A DNA stretch of 64,000 nucleotides from QHCE01 sp041743105 (GCA_041743105.1 JBGTNI010000015.1:1-64000), one strand, 5' to 3'. Counted from the stretch's first letter, positions 50,451 through 60,986 are shown. A program made the numbers and translations. Notes: generated from the letters alone by a model not told the origin.

Positions 50451-50527
50451 ACGCCGCAGGGTGCTGCCAGTTCCGCTTGCTTGTCGGTCGTATCCATAAT
50501 CGCGCCACTTATTGGAGAAGGTCGTTC

Positions 50528-51997
<1,470 letters not shown>

Positions 51998-52397
51998 CGG
52001 CACTTGGTCGTAGGCTGGCGCGAGGTAGCGCGTTAGACCCATAGAGGCGGCGCGACCAGTGCTCGTTCCGGGTGCGGGGCCTGCGGCACCATCGGAAACG
52101 ATGACTGTGCAAACTGGACAAAACCCTCATACTTATAGGCAGCGCTGTATCGGACGGCCCGGTGTTTTTGGTCCGGAATCTGCGATCTATCGCGATATTT
52201 TGACTACACCAATACCCAAACCGCTGTCGCGGTGGCAGGCTAGTAGGTAGAAAGCAGCGGCAGAAAGTTCCCGGAAAGTGTCACGTACGCCACACCAGGG
52301 AACGATGTCGTAGTAACGACAGTTGCAGAGTGTGGGACGCTACGCTGGTGACAACAACGCGGCAAGCCCATCTAGTACGCGACAGGAGGAGCAGGAG
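51998..52397. other. Intergenic region after sigA
   Basis: 400 bp without a supported gene. Only weak pairings were seen, for example GCGC-gaggta-GCGC just after the sigA stop and CGGAC...GTCCG near 52155-52175. The promoter of the small downstream gene must lie here, but no confident -35/-10 pair was found. Confidence 0.4.
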
Positions 52398-52595
52398 ATG
52401 ACCCCGACCCTCACCCCGCCCGCCGAGAGCACACTGCCGTCGGCCGGCGACCGCTGCGACAGGTGTGGCGCCGCCGCTCAGGTGCGCGCTGTGCTACCCG
52501 GTGGAGGTGACTTGGTATTTTGCGGGCACCACGCCCATAAATATGCCGACAACCTTGAAAAAGTGGCCATTTCCATCAAATGGCCAGAAGACTGA
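52398..52595 (+). CDS. DUF7455 small zinc-ribbon-like protein
   Basis: A 65-aa protein from ATG 52398 with a strong ribosome binding site (AGGAGCAGGAG). After a Pro/Thr-rich lead it reads AGDRCDRCGAAAQVRAVLPG and DLVFCGHHAHKYADNLEKVA, with Cys-x2-Cys and Cys-x-His-His ligands for a metal. Small proteins of this type follow primary sigma factor genes in many actinobacteria. Function unknown. Confidence 0.88.
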   Translation: MTPTLTPPAESTLPSAGDRCDRCGAAAQVRAVLPGGGDLVFCGHHAHKYADNLEKVAISIKWPED

Positions 52596-52711
52596 GAAAT
52601 ACTCAGCCGATTGAGCTTCTACCGACAGCCTCTCGCCTGCTCAGGTAGCCGTCGAGTGCTCCAGCGTATGCGCTGGGGCACGCGACGTTGCACAGGAAAT
52701 CGCGGCCACTC

Positions 52712-53224
52712 TCAATCCGCAAGGAACGATTCAGGACGTGAAACCTCGGAGCTGTCCCCCAAGTCAGAAGCGGGGAGGTCCGCAACGGCACGCATCCGGT
52801 CATGACCAAGCTCCACACTGGACAGTGTTCGGCGCAGCAGCTGCTCTACGTTGGCCAGGGATGTCTCACACAGCTGGTTGGTCTCTTCTCGCAGTTGGGC
52901 GCTCGTAGATTCAGCCTCGGCAATGAGTCTGGACGCCTCCCGCTCCGCACCTAATGCTATCTCGTTCGTCGAAATCAGCCGTGTCCGCTCCAATTCGGCA
53001 TCGGAGATTACTCGATCTACCTCCTGCTGGCCGACGGCGATCACCTCGTCCCGGTGCTGCAGAATCTCACGGGCGGCGTCCAGTTCGCTGGGTAAATCCC
53101 CTCGCAGCGTTGCCAAGGCTCGTAACAATGCTTCCCGATTGATCACGCAGTTGGCGGACATGGGGACCGACCGTGCCGACTCCACCATCTCCACGATGCT
53201 GTCTACATGGACTAGAGGATCCAC
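52712..53224 (-). CDS. sepIVA: SepIVA-like DivIVA-family septation protein
   Basis: A 170-aa coiled-coil protein from GTG 53224 (GGAG 6 nt upstream). The N-terminal motif SIVEMVESARSVPMSANCVI and the following NREALLRALATLRGDLPSEL correspond to mycobacterial SepIVA (Rv2927c), a DivIVA-domain protein of septation and polar envelope control. The remainder is heptad-rich (SDAELERTRLISTNEIALGA). It is shorter than the ~245-aa mycobacterial protein because the central coil is reduced. Linkage to coaD and rsmD is as in other actinobacteria. Confidence 0.82.
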   Translation of the reverse strand: MDPLVHVDSIVEMVESARSVPMSANCVINREALLRALATLRGDLPSELDAAREILQHRDEVIAVGQQEVDRVISDAELERTRLISTNEIALGAEREASRLIAEAESTSAQLREETNQLCETSLANVEQLLRRTLSSVELGHDRMRAVADLPASDLGDSSEVSRPESFLAD

Positions 53225-53340
53225 CAAAAACTCCGTTCCGATGCGGTAGCCACAACCGTTACAACGTTTCCCGGCTAACGTCGTACAGCCCGTCAGGATA
53301 GGACGTATCCAGGAAAACGCCCTATCACTCGGCAGCGAGA

Positions 53341-53823
53341 CTACGGCGACGCGGCGATCCTGGCCAGCAACGCTGTTCGCACCGGCTCCGGAACGTGCGC
53401 CGACACGTCGCCACCATAGCGCGTAACTTCCTTCACCAGACTAGAAGATAGAAACGAATACAGCGGATTAGTGGCCATGAACACGGTTTCGGTCGGGCCG
53501 AGTTCGCGGTTCATTTGAGCCATCTGCAGCTCATAGTCGAAGTCACTCACCGCCCGCAGGCCTTTCACGATCACGGAGATGTCGTGCTGCCGACAGTAGT
53601 CGACTAGCAGGCCGCGAAAAGAGTCCACTTGTACGTTGGGGAACTCCGCGGTCACACTGCGTAACAGCTCCTGCCGTTCGTCCACGCTGAACAAGCCATC
53701 TTTGTGGTCGTTAATCAACACACCGACAACAACCTCGTCATACAGTGCACAGGCCCGGCCGATAATATCCAGATGGCCATTGGTGACCGGATCGAACGAA
53801 CCGGGGCAGATCGCTCGTTTCAT
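53341..53823 (-). CDS. coaD: Phosphopantetheine adenylyltransferase
   Basis: Fourth step of coenzyme A synthesis. From ATG 53823 the product is 160 aa, with the nucleotidyltransferase motif CPGSFDPVTNGHLDIIGRA. Further conserved runs are KGLRAVSDFDYELQMAQMNR and YSFLSSSLVKEVTRYGGDVS. The ATG is 2 bp after the rsmD stop. A longer start at 53841 would overlap rsmD and is less likely. Confidence 0.95.
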   Translation of the reverse strand: MKRAICPGSFDPVTNGHLDIIGRACALYDEVVVGVLINDHKDGLFSVDERQELLRSVTAEFPNVQVDSFRGLLVDYCRQHDISVIVKGLRAVSDFDYELQMAQMNRELGPTETVFMATNPLYSFLSSSLVKEVTRYGGDVSAHVPEPVRTALLARIAASP

Positions 53824-53825
53824 GG

Positions 53826-54374
53826 TCAACGCCCGTACCACAGCGTTGCGTCACCGTATTGGCGTGACTGCACCGGCCGCCACGGCAGCGGCCAGACCCA
53901 CGGCTTGTCGCGACTGGAACGTTCCACCACGACCACGGCGTCGTCGGCAAGCCAGCCCTGCCGCCGCATGTGTACCAACACGCTCTCCAACTCCGCCGCG
54001 GGCAGTTGATACGGCGGATCGGCGAACACAACGTTGTACGGCTCGTCGGCAGCGGTCGACGCCAGCTTCTCCACCGCGTGCCGCCGCAGCACCGCGCCGG
54101 GAAGCTCCACGGATTCGATGTTGCGCACGATCGCTTCAGTGGCCTTGGGATCGGACTCCACCAGTAACGCGTGCGACGCACCGCGAGACAGCGCCTCCAA
54201 ACCCACCGCACCCGAGCCCGCGTACAGGTCTAGTACCCGAGTGCCCTGCAGTTCCAGCATGCAGGCAAGCGAGGAGAACAGCGCTTCGCGCGCACGATCG
54301 GATGTCGGCCGCGTTGCGGTGTCGGCCACGACCAGACGACGGCCACCTGCGACACCAGCGATGATTCTGGTCAT
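53826..54374 (-). CDS. rsmD: 16S rRNA (guanine(966)-N(2))-methyltransferase
   Basis: Methylates G966 of 16S rRNA. The 182-aa product starts MTRIIAGVAGGRRLVVADTA, then RPTSDRAREALFSSL, the SAM-binding loop LDLYAGSGAVGLEALSRGA, and the catalytic motif VVFADPPYQLP. It is packed directly before coaD, the usual actinobacterial arrangement. Confidence 0.95.
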   Translation of the reverse strand: MTRIIAGVAGGRRLVVADTATRPTSDRAREALFSSLACMLELQGTRVLDLYAGSGAVGLEALSRGASHALLVESDPKATEAIVRNIESVELPGAVLRRHAVEKLASTAADEPYNVVFADPPYQLPAAELESVLVHMRRQGWLADDAVVVVERSSRDKPWVWPLPWRPVQSRQYGDATLWYGR

Positions 54375-54390
54375 GGTGTCGCGTACCCCA

Positions 54391-54840
54391 TTACAACTCT
54401 TTAACTAGCTGCAGCCGGCCCAGTAGGCCGTTGACGAAGTTCGGCGATTCATCGGTGGACAGCTCTCTAGCTAAAGACACCGCCTCATCGATTGCTACCG
54501 GATCGGGCACGTCGTCTCGCCACATCAGCTCATACACCGCAATGCGCAGAATGTTCCGGTCCACCGCGGCCATCCGAGACAGCACCCAACCCTCGGCGTA
54601 GGTGGATAGCAGCTCGTCGATGCGCGTGCACTGGGTGCAGATTCCCTCGATCAGTTCAGCGGTGTAGGAGGCAACCGGCGGCTCGTCGCGTTCCTGTCGG
54701 AACCGTACAACCTCGCGAGGATCGCAGTCGCGAATATCGGATTCATACATTATGTCGAGCGCACGCTTACGCGCCTTACGCCGAGCGGAGCCATGTTTCC
54801 ACTTGGGAGACGGCTTCGGCTGTGTCGCTTCGCCGCTCAT
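54391..54840 (-). CDS. nusB: Transcription antitermination factor NusB
   Basis: All-helical RNA-binding factor that acts with S10 in rRNA antitermination. From ATG 54840 it is 149 aa: a basic N-terminus (KHGSARRKARKRALDIMYES), then VLSRMAAVDRNILRIAVYEL, VAIDEAVSLARELSTDESPN and FVNGLLGRL. The upstream extension to 54864 nearly reaches efp and is optional. It follows efp on the same strand, a conserved pair. Confidence 0.95.
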   Translation of the reverse strand: MSGEATQPKPSPKWKHGSARRKARKRALDIMYESDIRDCDPREVVRFRQERDEPPVASYTAELIEGICTQCTRIDELLSTYAEGWVLSRMAAVDRNILRIAVYELMWRDDVPDPVAIDEAVSLARELSTDESPNFVNGLLGRLQLVKEL

Positions 54841-54866
54841 CGCCGCACGCCGAGACAAGTGCACAT

Positions 54867-55427
54867 CTAGCTGACCCGACCGAGGTAACGGCCATCTCGG
54901 GTATCGACCTTGATCTTCTCCCCCGCGTTGACGAATAGCGGCACCGCCACCGTCGCGCCCGTCTCCAGGGTTGCCGGCTTGGTGCCTCCGGTGGAACGGT
55001 CGCCTTGCAGACCCGGATCGCTCTCGGTAACGATCAGCTCGACACTGACGGGAAGCTCCACGTACAGTGGCGTCGCGTCGTGGAATGCGACCGTGGCTTC
55101 CGCGTTCTCCAACAGGTAACTCGCCGCGTCGCCCACCGTGGCTTCGGCAATCGGCGCCTGATCATAGGTGACCGAGTCCATGAAGACATAGTCAGTGCCG
55201 TCCCGGTAGAGGTAACTCATGGTCCGCTTGTCGACGTTCGCGGTCTCGACCTTGACGCCGGCGTTGAAAGTCTTGTCTACCACCTTGCCAGTGAGCACGT
55301 TCTTCAGCGTGGTGCGCACAAATGCACCGCCCTTTCCGGGCTTGACATGTTGGAATTCCACCACATTCCACAACGCTCCCTCAATGTTGAGGGTCATTCC
55401 GTTCTTCAGATCATTCGTGGTCGCCAT
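54867..55427 (-). CDS. efp: Elongation factor P
   Basis: Rescues ribosomes stalled at polyproline. From ATG 55427 the product is 186 aa, MATTNDLKNGMTLNIEGALW, with KOW-like domain I containing the loop HVKPGKGGAFVRTTLKNVLT, whose tip lysine is the modification site in species that modify EF-P. Two OB domains follow, ending GEKIKVDTRDGRYLGRV. The ORF continues upstream to 55526 but that part overlaps the divergent flavoenzyme gene and is not conserved. Confidence 0.97.
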   Translation of the reverse strand: MATTNDLKNGMTLNIEGALWNVVEFQHVKPGKGGAFVRTTLKNVLTGKVVDKTFNAGVKVETANVDKRTMSYLYRDGTDYVFMDSVTYDQAPIAEATVGDAASYLLENAEATVAFHDATPLYVELPVSVELIVTESDPGLQGDRSTGGTKPATLETGATVAVPLFVNAGEKIKVDTRDGRYLGRVS

Positions 55428-55519
55428 GGTGCCCGAGTCTAGCCGGGAGGAGCGTTGCCTTTCGATCACGCCTAGGATCCAGCACGTGTCCAACGCGGAG
55501 CGGTTCAAGGTAGGTTCCC

Positions 55520-56617
55520 ATGGCACGCTGTGATGTCGTCGTGATTGGTGCTGGCGCTATGGGAGCCGCCACGGCCTGGCATCTAGCTCGGCGAGGGCTT
55601 GATGTGGTCGTCTTTGAACAGTTCGAACAAGGGCACGAGCGGGGTAGCTCCCACGGAGCATCTCGCATTTTCCGTCTTTCCCATGCGGAATCGGAATACA
55701 TCGACATGGCGCGCCGGGCTCTCTCGTTGTGGCGGAAGTTGGAAGACGAGGCAAAAACTTCGCTGCTCAGCGTCGTTGGTGGCGTTCACCATGGAGCAAC
55801 CAAGCCGCTGGCCGACATAACGGAAGCGCTCGCTGCGCACGGAATCCGTTCCGAGTTGCTGAGTCCCACGCAAGCATCCGAGCGATTCACCGGTATGCGC
55901 TTTGACGGACCTGTCTTGTTCCAACCCGATGAAGCCCGAATTAACGCTCAACAAACTGTCGACATATTGATCGAACGTGCCACTGCTCTTGGCGCGGAAT
56001 TCAACTTCAACCAACGCGTAGAAAGGATTAATCTCAACAGCGACAGGCCCCTAGTCCACACCGGTGAGGGCTCGCGCTCAGCCAAGGTCATCGTCGCGAC
56101 ATGTGGTGCCTGGGTAGCTCCGCTGATCGGTGGCCTGGTGACCCTGCCCAAGACAGAAGTCACTGAACAGCAGCCGGCGCACTTTGCTCCAATTGACCCT
56201 CGTATGACATGGCCGGTCTTCGTCCACCGCTTTTCAACCAGCGGTCTCCCCGACGAGTTCGGCGGCTTCTATGGCATGTACACGCCCCATGAAGGCCTGA
56301 AAGTGGGAGAGCGCCGAGGCGGTCCGATTGTGGATCCAGATCTACGAGATCGAGCCGTGAATTCTGGAATGATGACAAAGCTGGCTGAATACGTCTCACA
56401 ATGGTTGCCGGGGGCCGACCCAACCCCATTTGCGCCATCACCGTGTATGTACACGACTACCAAAAATGAAGATTTCATCCTGGATCGACGAGGTCCTCTG
56501 GTGATCGGTTCCCCGTGCTCGGGTCACGGGTTCAAGTTCGTACCCGAAATCGGCCGCATCCTGGCCGACCTTGTGCAGGGTATCCCGACACCGTACCCAC
56601 GATTCGCGCTTACGTAG
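55520..56617 (+). CDS. Monomeric-sarcosine-oxidase-type flavoenzyme (1)
   Basis: FAD-dependent amine oxidase of the MSOX/MTOX family, 365 aa. The Rossmann fingerprint is VVIGAGAMGAATAWHLARRG, then the family signature GSSHGASRIFRL. Near the C-terminus is CMYTTTKNEDFIL, whose cysteine aligns with the residue that binds FAD covalently, followed by GSPCSGHGFKF. The oxygen-activating lysine is in EGLKVGERRG, but the residue that is His269 in sarcosine oxidase is not His here, so the substrate may differ. Divergent from efp, 92 bp apart. Confidence 0.87.
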   Translation: MARCDVVVIGAGAMGAATAWHLARRGLDVVVFEQFEQGHERGSSHGASRIFRLSHAESEYIDMARRALSLWRKLEDEAKTSLLSVVGGVHHGATKPLADITEALAAHGIRSELLSPTQASERFTGMRFDGPVLFQPDEARINAQQTVDILIERATALGAEFNFNQRVERINLNSDRPLVHTGEGSRSAKVIVATCGAWVAPLIGGLVTLPKTEVTEQQPAHFAPIDPRMTWPVFVHRFSTSGLPDEFGGFYGMYTPHEGLKVGERRGGPIVDPDLRDRAVNSGMMTKLAEYVSQWLPGADPTPFAPSPCMYTTTKNEDFILDRRGPLVIGSPCSGHGFKFVPEIGRILADLVQGIPTPYPRFALT

Positions 56618-56740
56618 CAGGGCGGATCCAAGTGACCAGTGCGGCCCTTCGCCATAGCTGAAAATAGGACTGAAAGGCAGTGGCGTCTCGAAGGTAAAAT
56701 TCTCTGTCTAACAGGGAACGTGTCGGCGTTCTTCACACCT

Positions 56741-57940
56741 ATGATCCTCCACGTGCCTAATGCGGACGTCATCGTTGTCGGGCTCGGAGCCATGGGTAGC
56801 GCGGTGAGTTACCAGCTTGCCCGAAGGGGCGCGCAGGTCATCGGCATCGATCGCTTCGCACCGCCACATGCGTTCGGCTCGACGCACGGTCAGACTCGAC
56901 TCACTCGGCAGGCAACCGGCGAAGGGATTGCCTCCGCCCAACTGGTGCTGCGCTCCCACGGCCTGTGGCGCGAGATCGAGCAGGAGACGGGCAACGAGTT
57001 GTTCGTCCAGTGCGGTGGGCTGATCCTCACCGCAGCCTCCAACAACGAAGGCACGCACGGCACGAAAAATTTTCACACGGCTACCGTCGATGTCGCCAGC
57101 GCGCTAGACATCGAGCATGAGGTGTTCGACGGGAACGAGGTTGACCACCGGTTCCCGCAGTTCCGGCTGGAAGAGGAGCATCGCTGTTACTACGAGCCCG
57201 GTGCCGGGTTCGTGTATCCCGAGGCGGCGGTTCGCAGCCAACTCGAGCTAGCATCGCGACACGGCGCGGTGCTGCGGTACGACGAGCGAGTACTGGAGGT
57301 GACCCCCAGCGAGCACGGGGTCGTGGTGCGGACCGATCAGGGAACCTACGGCGCCGCTCAGATAGTGCTCGCCGCGGGGGCCTGGCTTCCCGGTCTGTTG
57401 CCAACGCAACCGGATCTGCGGAAACTCTTCACCATCGTTCGGCAAGTGTTGTTGTGGTTCGACGTAGCGCATGAGCGCAATCGCACCGATTTCATCCCGG
57501 GAAGGTTCCCAGTTTGCATCTGGACGCACGGAGCGGGTGCCACGGATGTGTTCTACGGCTTCCCGCTCGCCGATACCTCAGACACCGCGATAAAAGTCGC
57601 CAGCGAGCAATACGCGGAATCTACTCGTGCCGACGAACTGAACCGCGAGGTGTCAGACTCCGAAGCACAGGCCATGTTCGATACTCATGTTCGAGGCCGA
57701 ATACCCGCACTCACATCCAAGGCCGGCAGACGTGCCGCGTGCATGTACACGGTCACTCCTGACTACGGTTTCGTGATCGACCGACATCCGAACCACGAGA
57801 ATGTGGTGCTGCTTTCAGCCTGCTCAGGACACGGTTTCAAAGCCTCCGCGGCCATAGGTGAAGCAGTCGCACAACTCGTGCTGGACGGCTTTAGCCGCCT
57901 GGACCTCTCGCCCTTCTCTCTGGGGCGGTTCGCAGCATAG
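56741..57940 (+). CDS. Monomeric-sarcosine-oxidase-type flavoenzyme (2)
   Basis: A second member of the same family, about 399 aa from ATG 56741 (GTG 56753 or GTG 56720 are possible). Motifs: DVIVVGLGAMGSAVSYQLAR, GSTHGQTRLTRQATGEG, covalent-FAD cysteine in CMYTVTPDYGFVID, and LSACSGHGFKASAAIGEA. It resembles N-methyl-L-tryptophan oxidase. Identity with the first copy is low outside motifs, so they are old relatives or were acquired together and are not a recent duplication. Substrate unknown; N-methylated amino acids are the usual class. The end lies 15 bp from the relBE remnant. Confidence 0.87.
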   Translation: MILHVPNADVIVVGLGAMGSAVSYQLARRGAQVIGIDRFAPPHAFGSTHGQTRLTRQATGEGIASAQLVLRSHGLWREIEQETGNELFVQCGGLILTAASNNEGTHGTKNFHTATVDVASALDIEHEVFDGNEVDHRFPQFRLEEEHRCYYEPGAGFVYPEAAVRSQLELASRHGAVLRYDERVLEVTPSEHGVVVRTDQGTYGAAQIVLAAGAWLPGLLPTQPDLRKLFTIVRQVLLWFDVAHERNRTDFIPGRFPVCIWTHGAGATDVFYGFPLADTSDTAIKVASEQYAESTRADELNREVSDSEAQAMFDTHVRGRIPALTSKAGRRAACMYTVTPDYGFVIDRHPNHENVVLLSACSGHGFKASAAIGEAVAQLVLDGFSRLDLSPFSLGRFAA

Positions 57941-57955
57941 GCCGGGGACTTGTAC

Positions 57956-58073
57956 TTAGCGACGGTAGATGTGCGCCCAGTACCCGATCCGCACCACGGT
58001 GATACGGTCATCGTCCACCGAGAAGACGATGCGGTAAGAGCCACGACGCGCCGACTGATAGCCGATATGTCAC
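57956..58073 (-). pseudogene. Decayed RelE-type toxin gene
   Basis: On the minus strand GTG 58073 begins MTYRLSV, a typical RelE start, and overlaps the antitoxin stop. The reading frame then shifts: the C-terminal RelE core SARRGSYRIVFSVDDDRITV and the ending VRIGYWAHIYRR are found in another frame, ending at TAA 57956. The total length of 118 bp is not a multiple of three and about 45 central residues of a normal RelE are missing, so the toxin is dead through an internal deletion. Confidence 0.75.
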
Positions 58074-58183
58074 GACGATTCTTTGCGTAGGTATTTCTCC
58101 GCCAGCTGCTGCGCTGTGAAAACCCGACCGGTACGTGCGTCTTCCTTTGCCTGCTCAAGCTCGGCAAGGGATCGGCACCGCAC
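58070..58183 (-). pseudogene. Remnant of the partner antitoxin gene
   Basis: A 37-codon reading frame (from GTG 58183) gives SLAELEQAKEDARTGRVFTA then QQLAEKYLRKESS, which is the C-terminal toxin-binding half of a RelB/Phd-type antitoxin. The N-terminal DNA-binding half is not found upstream. Its stop overlaps the toxin start (GTGA), the original coupling. With the broken toxin this marks a degraded toxin-antitoxin locus. Confidence 0.65.
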
Positions 58184-58247
58184 CGAGCGTGACGGGAGGG
58201 CACTTCCCAAACGGGCCGTGTTGTCATGCCCGTGGCAGCTACGCTAC

Positions 58248-59033
58248 TCAGCTCGCCGGCGCGGCTTTAGCGTCCGACAAGGCTTGGGCTACCACCTGCG
58301 GCAACACCGTGGCGATCGGTTCACTCAGCCGCACTGTGGCTTGGTCGTCATACGGCGTTGCTTCGGTGTTGACGATGGCGAGCTTTGCTCCGGCCTGCAC
58401 CGCCGTAGTCACCAATTCGGCCACCGGCTGCACCGTCAGCGAGGTGCCGATCGCGATAAACAGATCGCAGTCGGTGGCAGCGCGCTCGGCGGACGCCAGC
58501 ACGGCTGGGTCTAGCGGCTGGCCGAACGAGATCGTTCCGGCCTTGAGGATTCCTCCGCAGCGTAGGCACGCCGGGTCTTCCTCACCCGCGGCCACTCGCT
58601 CCAACGTGTCCGACATCGCGGTGCGAGCGCCGCATGAAACGCACTCCACGTCGTACAGCGAGCCGTGCACCTCGATGACTAGTTCTTCGCTGTTGCCGGC
58701 CATCTGGTGCAGTCCGTCGATGTTCTGCGTAATGAGCGCGCGCAGCTTGCCCGCGGCTTCCAGCTCGACCAGAGCATAGTGAGCCTGGTTGGGCCGGGCA
58801 CTCCACGCGGCGTGCTCCCGGCGGATACGCCACGCCGCTCGGCGCACCCATGGGTCGGTCAAGTAATCGCGCATTGTAAACAACCGCTGGGCCGCAGGAT
58901 CGAGCGTCCACATCCCATTGGGCCCTCGAAAATCCGGAACGCCACTGTCCGTACTGATGCCGGCACCGGTCAGCACAGTAACCCTTTGAGCCGCGGCGAG
59001 CAACGTCGCTAAATTCTTCACGAGGATCATCAT
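58248..59033 (-). CDS. cobB: Sir2-family NAD-dependent protein deacylase
   Basis: Removes acetyl or other acyl groups from lysines using NAD. The 261-aa product has VTVLTGAGISTDSGVPDFRG, the catalytic motif TQNIDGLHQMAG with its histidine in EVHGSLYDVECVSC, the zinc cysteines CVSC and CLRC, and the NAD pocket IAIGTSLTVQPVAEL and IVNTEATPYD. Length and motifs are complete. It stands alone on the minus strand downstream of asnB by 24 bp. Confidence 0.93.
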   Translation of the reverse strand: MMILVKNLATLLAAAQRVTVLTGAGISTDSGVPDFRGPNGMWTLDPAAQRLFTMRDYLTDPWVRRAAWRIRREHAAWSARPNQAHYALVELEAAGKLRALITQNIDGLHQMAGNSEELVIEVHGSLYDVECVSCGARTAMSDTLERVAAGEEDPACLRCGGILKAGTISFGQPLDPAVLASAERAATDCDLFIAIGTSLTVQPVAELVTTAVQAGAKLAIVNTEATPYDDQATVRLSEPIATVLPQVVAQALSDAKAAPAS

Positions 59034-59057
59034 AGGCGCCGGCTATGACGCTGGATG

Positions 59058-60986
59058 CTAGAGCCGGGATGACGCCGGTTTCGGGCGTGGATCGATGCGC
59101 TGCTCGACGAAGATGGCGTGCCAGACGCAGAACACCAGCACGGTCCAGATCTTTCGACTGTGGTCGGCTTCACCGCGGCGATGCGCCTCCAGCAGCGACA
59201 GCACGTATTGCAGATCCAGCAGCTCCCCCGCGCCGGACTCCTTCAGAATGTCACGCGCCCACGGATACATCACGTCAACTAGCCACACCCGAGTAGGCAC
59301 CGGGAAGCCCAGCTTGGGACGGTTCACGATCTGCGGCGGTACTACCTCTTCCAGCGCACGGCGAAGCGCGTACTTTGTAACGCCTTTATGCACCTTGAGC
59401 TCAGGCGGAATGATGCGCGCCACGTCGAACACGCCAGTGTCGAGGAACGGCACCCGAAGCTCCAGCGAGTGGGCCATAGACATGCGGTCGGCCTTGACCA
59501 AAATGTCGCCGCGCAGCCACGTGAACAGGTCCACATATTGCATTTGCGTAATGGCGTCAGCCCCGGCGACCGCCGCGTAATGCGGCGCGGTGACGTCGGT
59601 GTAGCGCACCGACGCGTCGTAGTTTCGCAACAGCGCAGCCTTGTCGGCTTCGGTAAAGATACGGGCGTTACCGTAATACCGCTCCCGAAGCGGCGTGGTG
59701 CCGCGTTCGAGGAAGCTCTTGCCCCTCACCCCTTCGGGTATCACAGCCGAAACCGCGCGCAAGCCCCGCTGTATCGGCCGAGGAAGCCCGCTCACCGCAC
59801 GCAGCGCCGACGGTTCCCGATAGATGCCGTAACCGCCGAAGAACTCGTCGGCGCCCTCTCCGGAGAGCACCACGGTGACGTGCTCGGCGGCCTTCTTCGC
59901 CACGAAATACAGCGGCACCAGCGCCGGATCGGCTACTGGATCGTCAAGATGCCAGATGATGCGTGGCAGCGCGTCCATCATGTCGTTAGCGCTGATCAAC
60001 GTAGGGATGGTAGTGACGTCAAGCCAGTTCGCCGAGGTCTGGGCAACGGTGACCTCGGAGTAACCGTCCACCTCGTAGCCAACGGTGAAGGTCAAGATGT
60101 CGGGCTTACGACGCCGGGCCAGCGCGACAATGGCGGTGGAGTCGATGCCACTGGATAGGAACGCGCCCACCGGCACCTCCGCTTGCAGGTGCAGCTCGAC
60201 TGACTCCTCAAGCGCCTTCCGGATGCGCCGATACAACGCCTCCGGATCGTCGGTGGTGGCAGGCGCGAAATCGGGGCGAAAATAACGCTGCCGCCGCAAC
60301 GGCTCGCTAGTTGCCTGCGGCCGATAGGTGAATGATTCGCCGCATTCGATGCGGCCGATACCGGTGTGCAGCGTGCCTGGCTCTGGAACGTACTGCAGCG
60401 TGAGGTAGTGGGATAGGCTTGTCGTGTCGATCCCGGCGTCGCCAACGTTCGCCGAGGCAGCGAACGGCAGCAGTGACTTCTTCTCACTCGCCAGATACAG
60501 CCCATCGTCGGTGAGCAGGTAGTGCAGCGGCTTGATCCCGAATTGGTCCCGGGCACCGAACGCGAGGCGTTCCTGACGGTCCCACAGCACGAAAGCGAAC
60601 ATGCCGCGCAGCCGCCGCACGCAGTCGGCTCCCCAGTGGTGGTAGGCGGCGGCGATGACTTCGGTGTCGCCGTTGGTGTCGAAGTGTGCACCGTGGGAGG
60701 AGATGAGCTCCTGCCGCAGCTGTAGGTAGTTGTAGATCTCGCCGTTGAAGGCGATGGTGTACCGCCCGTCGGCGTAGCTCAGCGGCTGATGAGAGTGCTC
60801 CACGTCGATGATCGACAGCCGCTTGAACCCCAACACCACGTCATCGCCGGAGACATCGTCATGGGAAACGTAGATACCGGTCTCGTCAGGCCCACGGTGG
60901 TGAATGGATTCCAGCGCCCGCTCGATCGAGTTGGCGTGCGCCTTCGCCCGGCCGTGAGCACTGATGAAAGCGAGGAGTCCACACAT
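59058..60986 (-). CDS. asnB: Asparagine synthase (glutamine-hydrolysing)
   Basis: Makes asparagine from aspartate, glutamine and ATP. ATG 60986 is chosen because it places the nucleophile cysteine directly after Met (MCGLLAFISAHGRAK), as the class II glutaminase requires; the 5' extension to 61046 would abolish this. The product is 642 aa: glutaminase half with FNGEIYNYLQLRQEL, synthetase half with PP-loop FLSSGIDSTAIVALARR and LSGEGADEFFGGYG. All catalytic motifs are intact. Divergent from the membrane protein gene at 61185, 198 bp apart. Confidence 0.95.
   Translation of the reverse strand: MCGLLAFISAHGRAKAHANSIERALESIHHRGPDETGIYVSHDDVSGDDVVLGFKRLSIIDVEHSHQPLSYADGRYTIAFNGEIYNYLQLRQELISSHGAHFDTNGDTEVIAAAYHHWGADCVRRLRGMFAFVLWDRQERLAFGARDQFGIKPLHYLLTDDGLYLASEKKSLLPFAASANVGDAGIDTTSLSHYLTLQYVPEPGTLHTGIGRIECGESFTYRPQATSEPLRRQRYFRPDFAPATTDDPEALYRRIRKALEESVELHLQAEVPVGAFLSSGIDSTAIVALARRRKPDILTFTVGYEVDGYSEVTVAQTSANWLDVTTIPTLISANDMMDALPRIIWHLDDPVADPALVPLYFVAKKAAEHVTVVLSGEGADEFFGGYGIYREPSALRAVSGLPRPIQRGLRAVSAVIPEGVRGKSFLERGTTPLRERYYGNARIFTEADKAALLRNYDASVRYTDVTAPHYAAVAGADAITQMQYVDLFTWLRGDILVKADRMSMAHSLELRVPFLDTGVFDVARIIPPELKVHKGVTKYALRRALEEVVPPQIVNRPKLGFPVPTRVWLVDVMYPWARDILKESGAGELLDLQYVLSLLEAHRRGEADHSRKIWTVLVFCVWHAIFVEQRIDPRPKPASSRL

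Noticed and set aside
51998..52397. 400-bp gap after sigA searched for an ncRNA
   Set aside because: Only weak short stems, no conserved core recognised; left as unannotated intergenic DNA.
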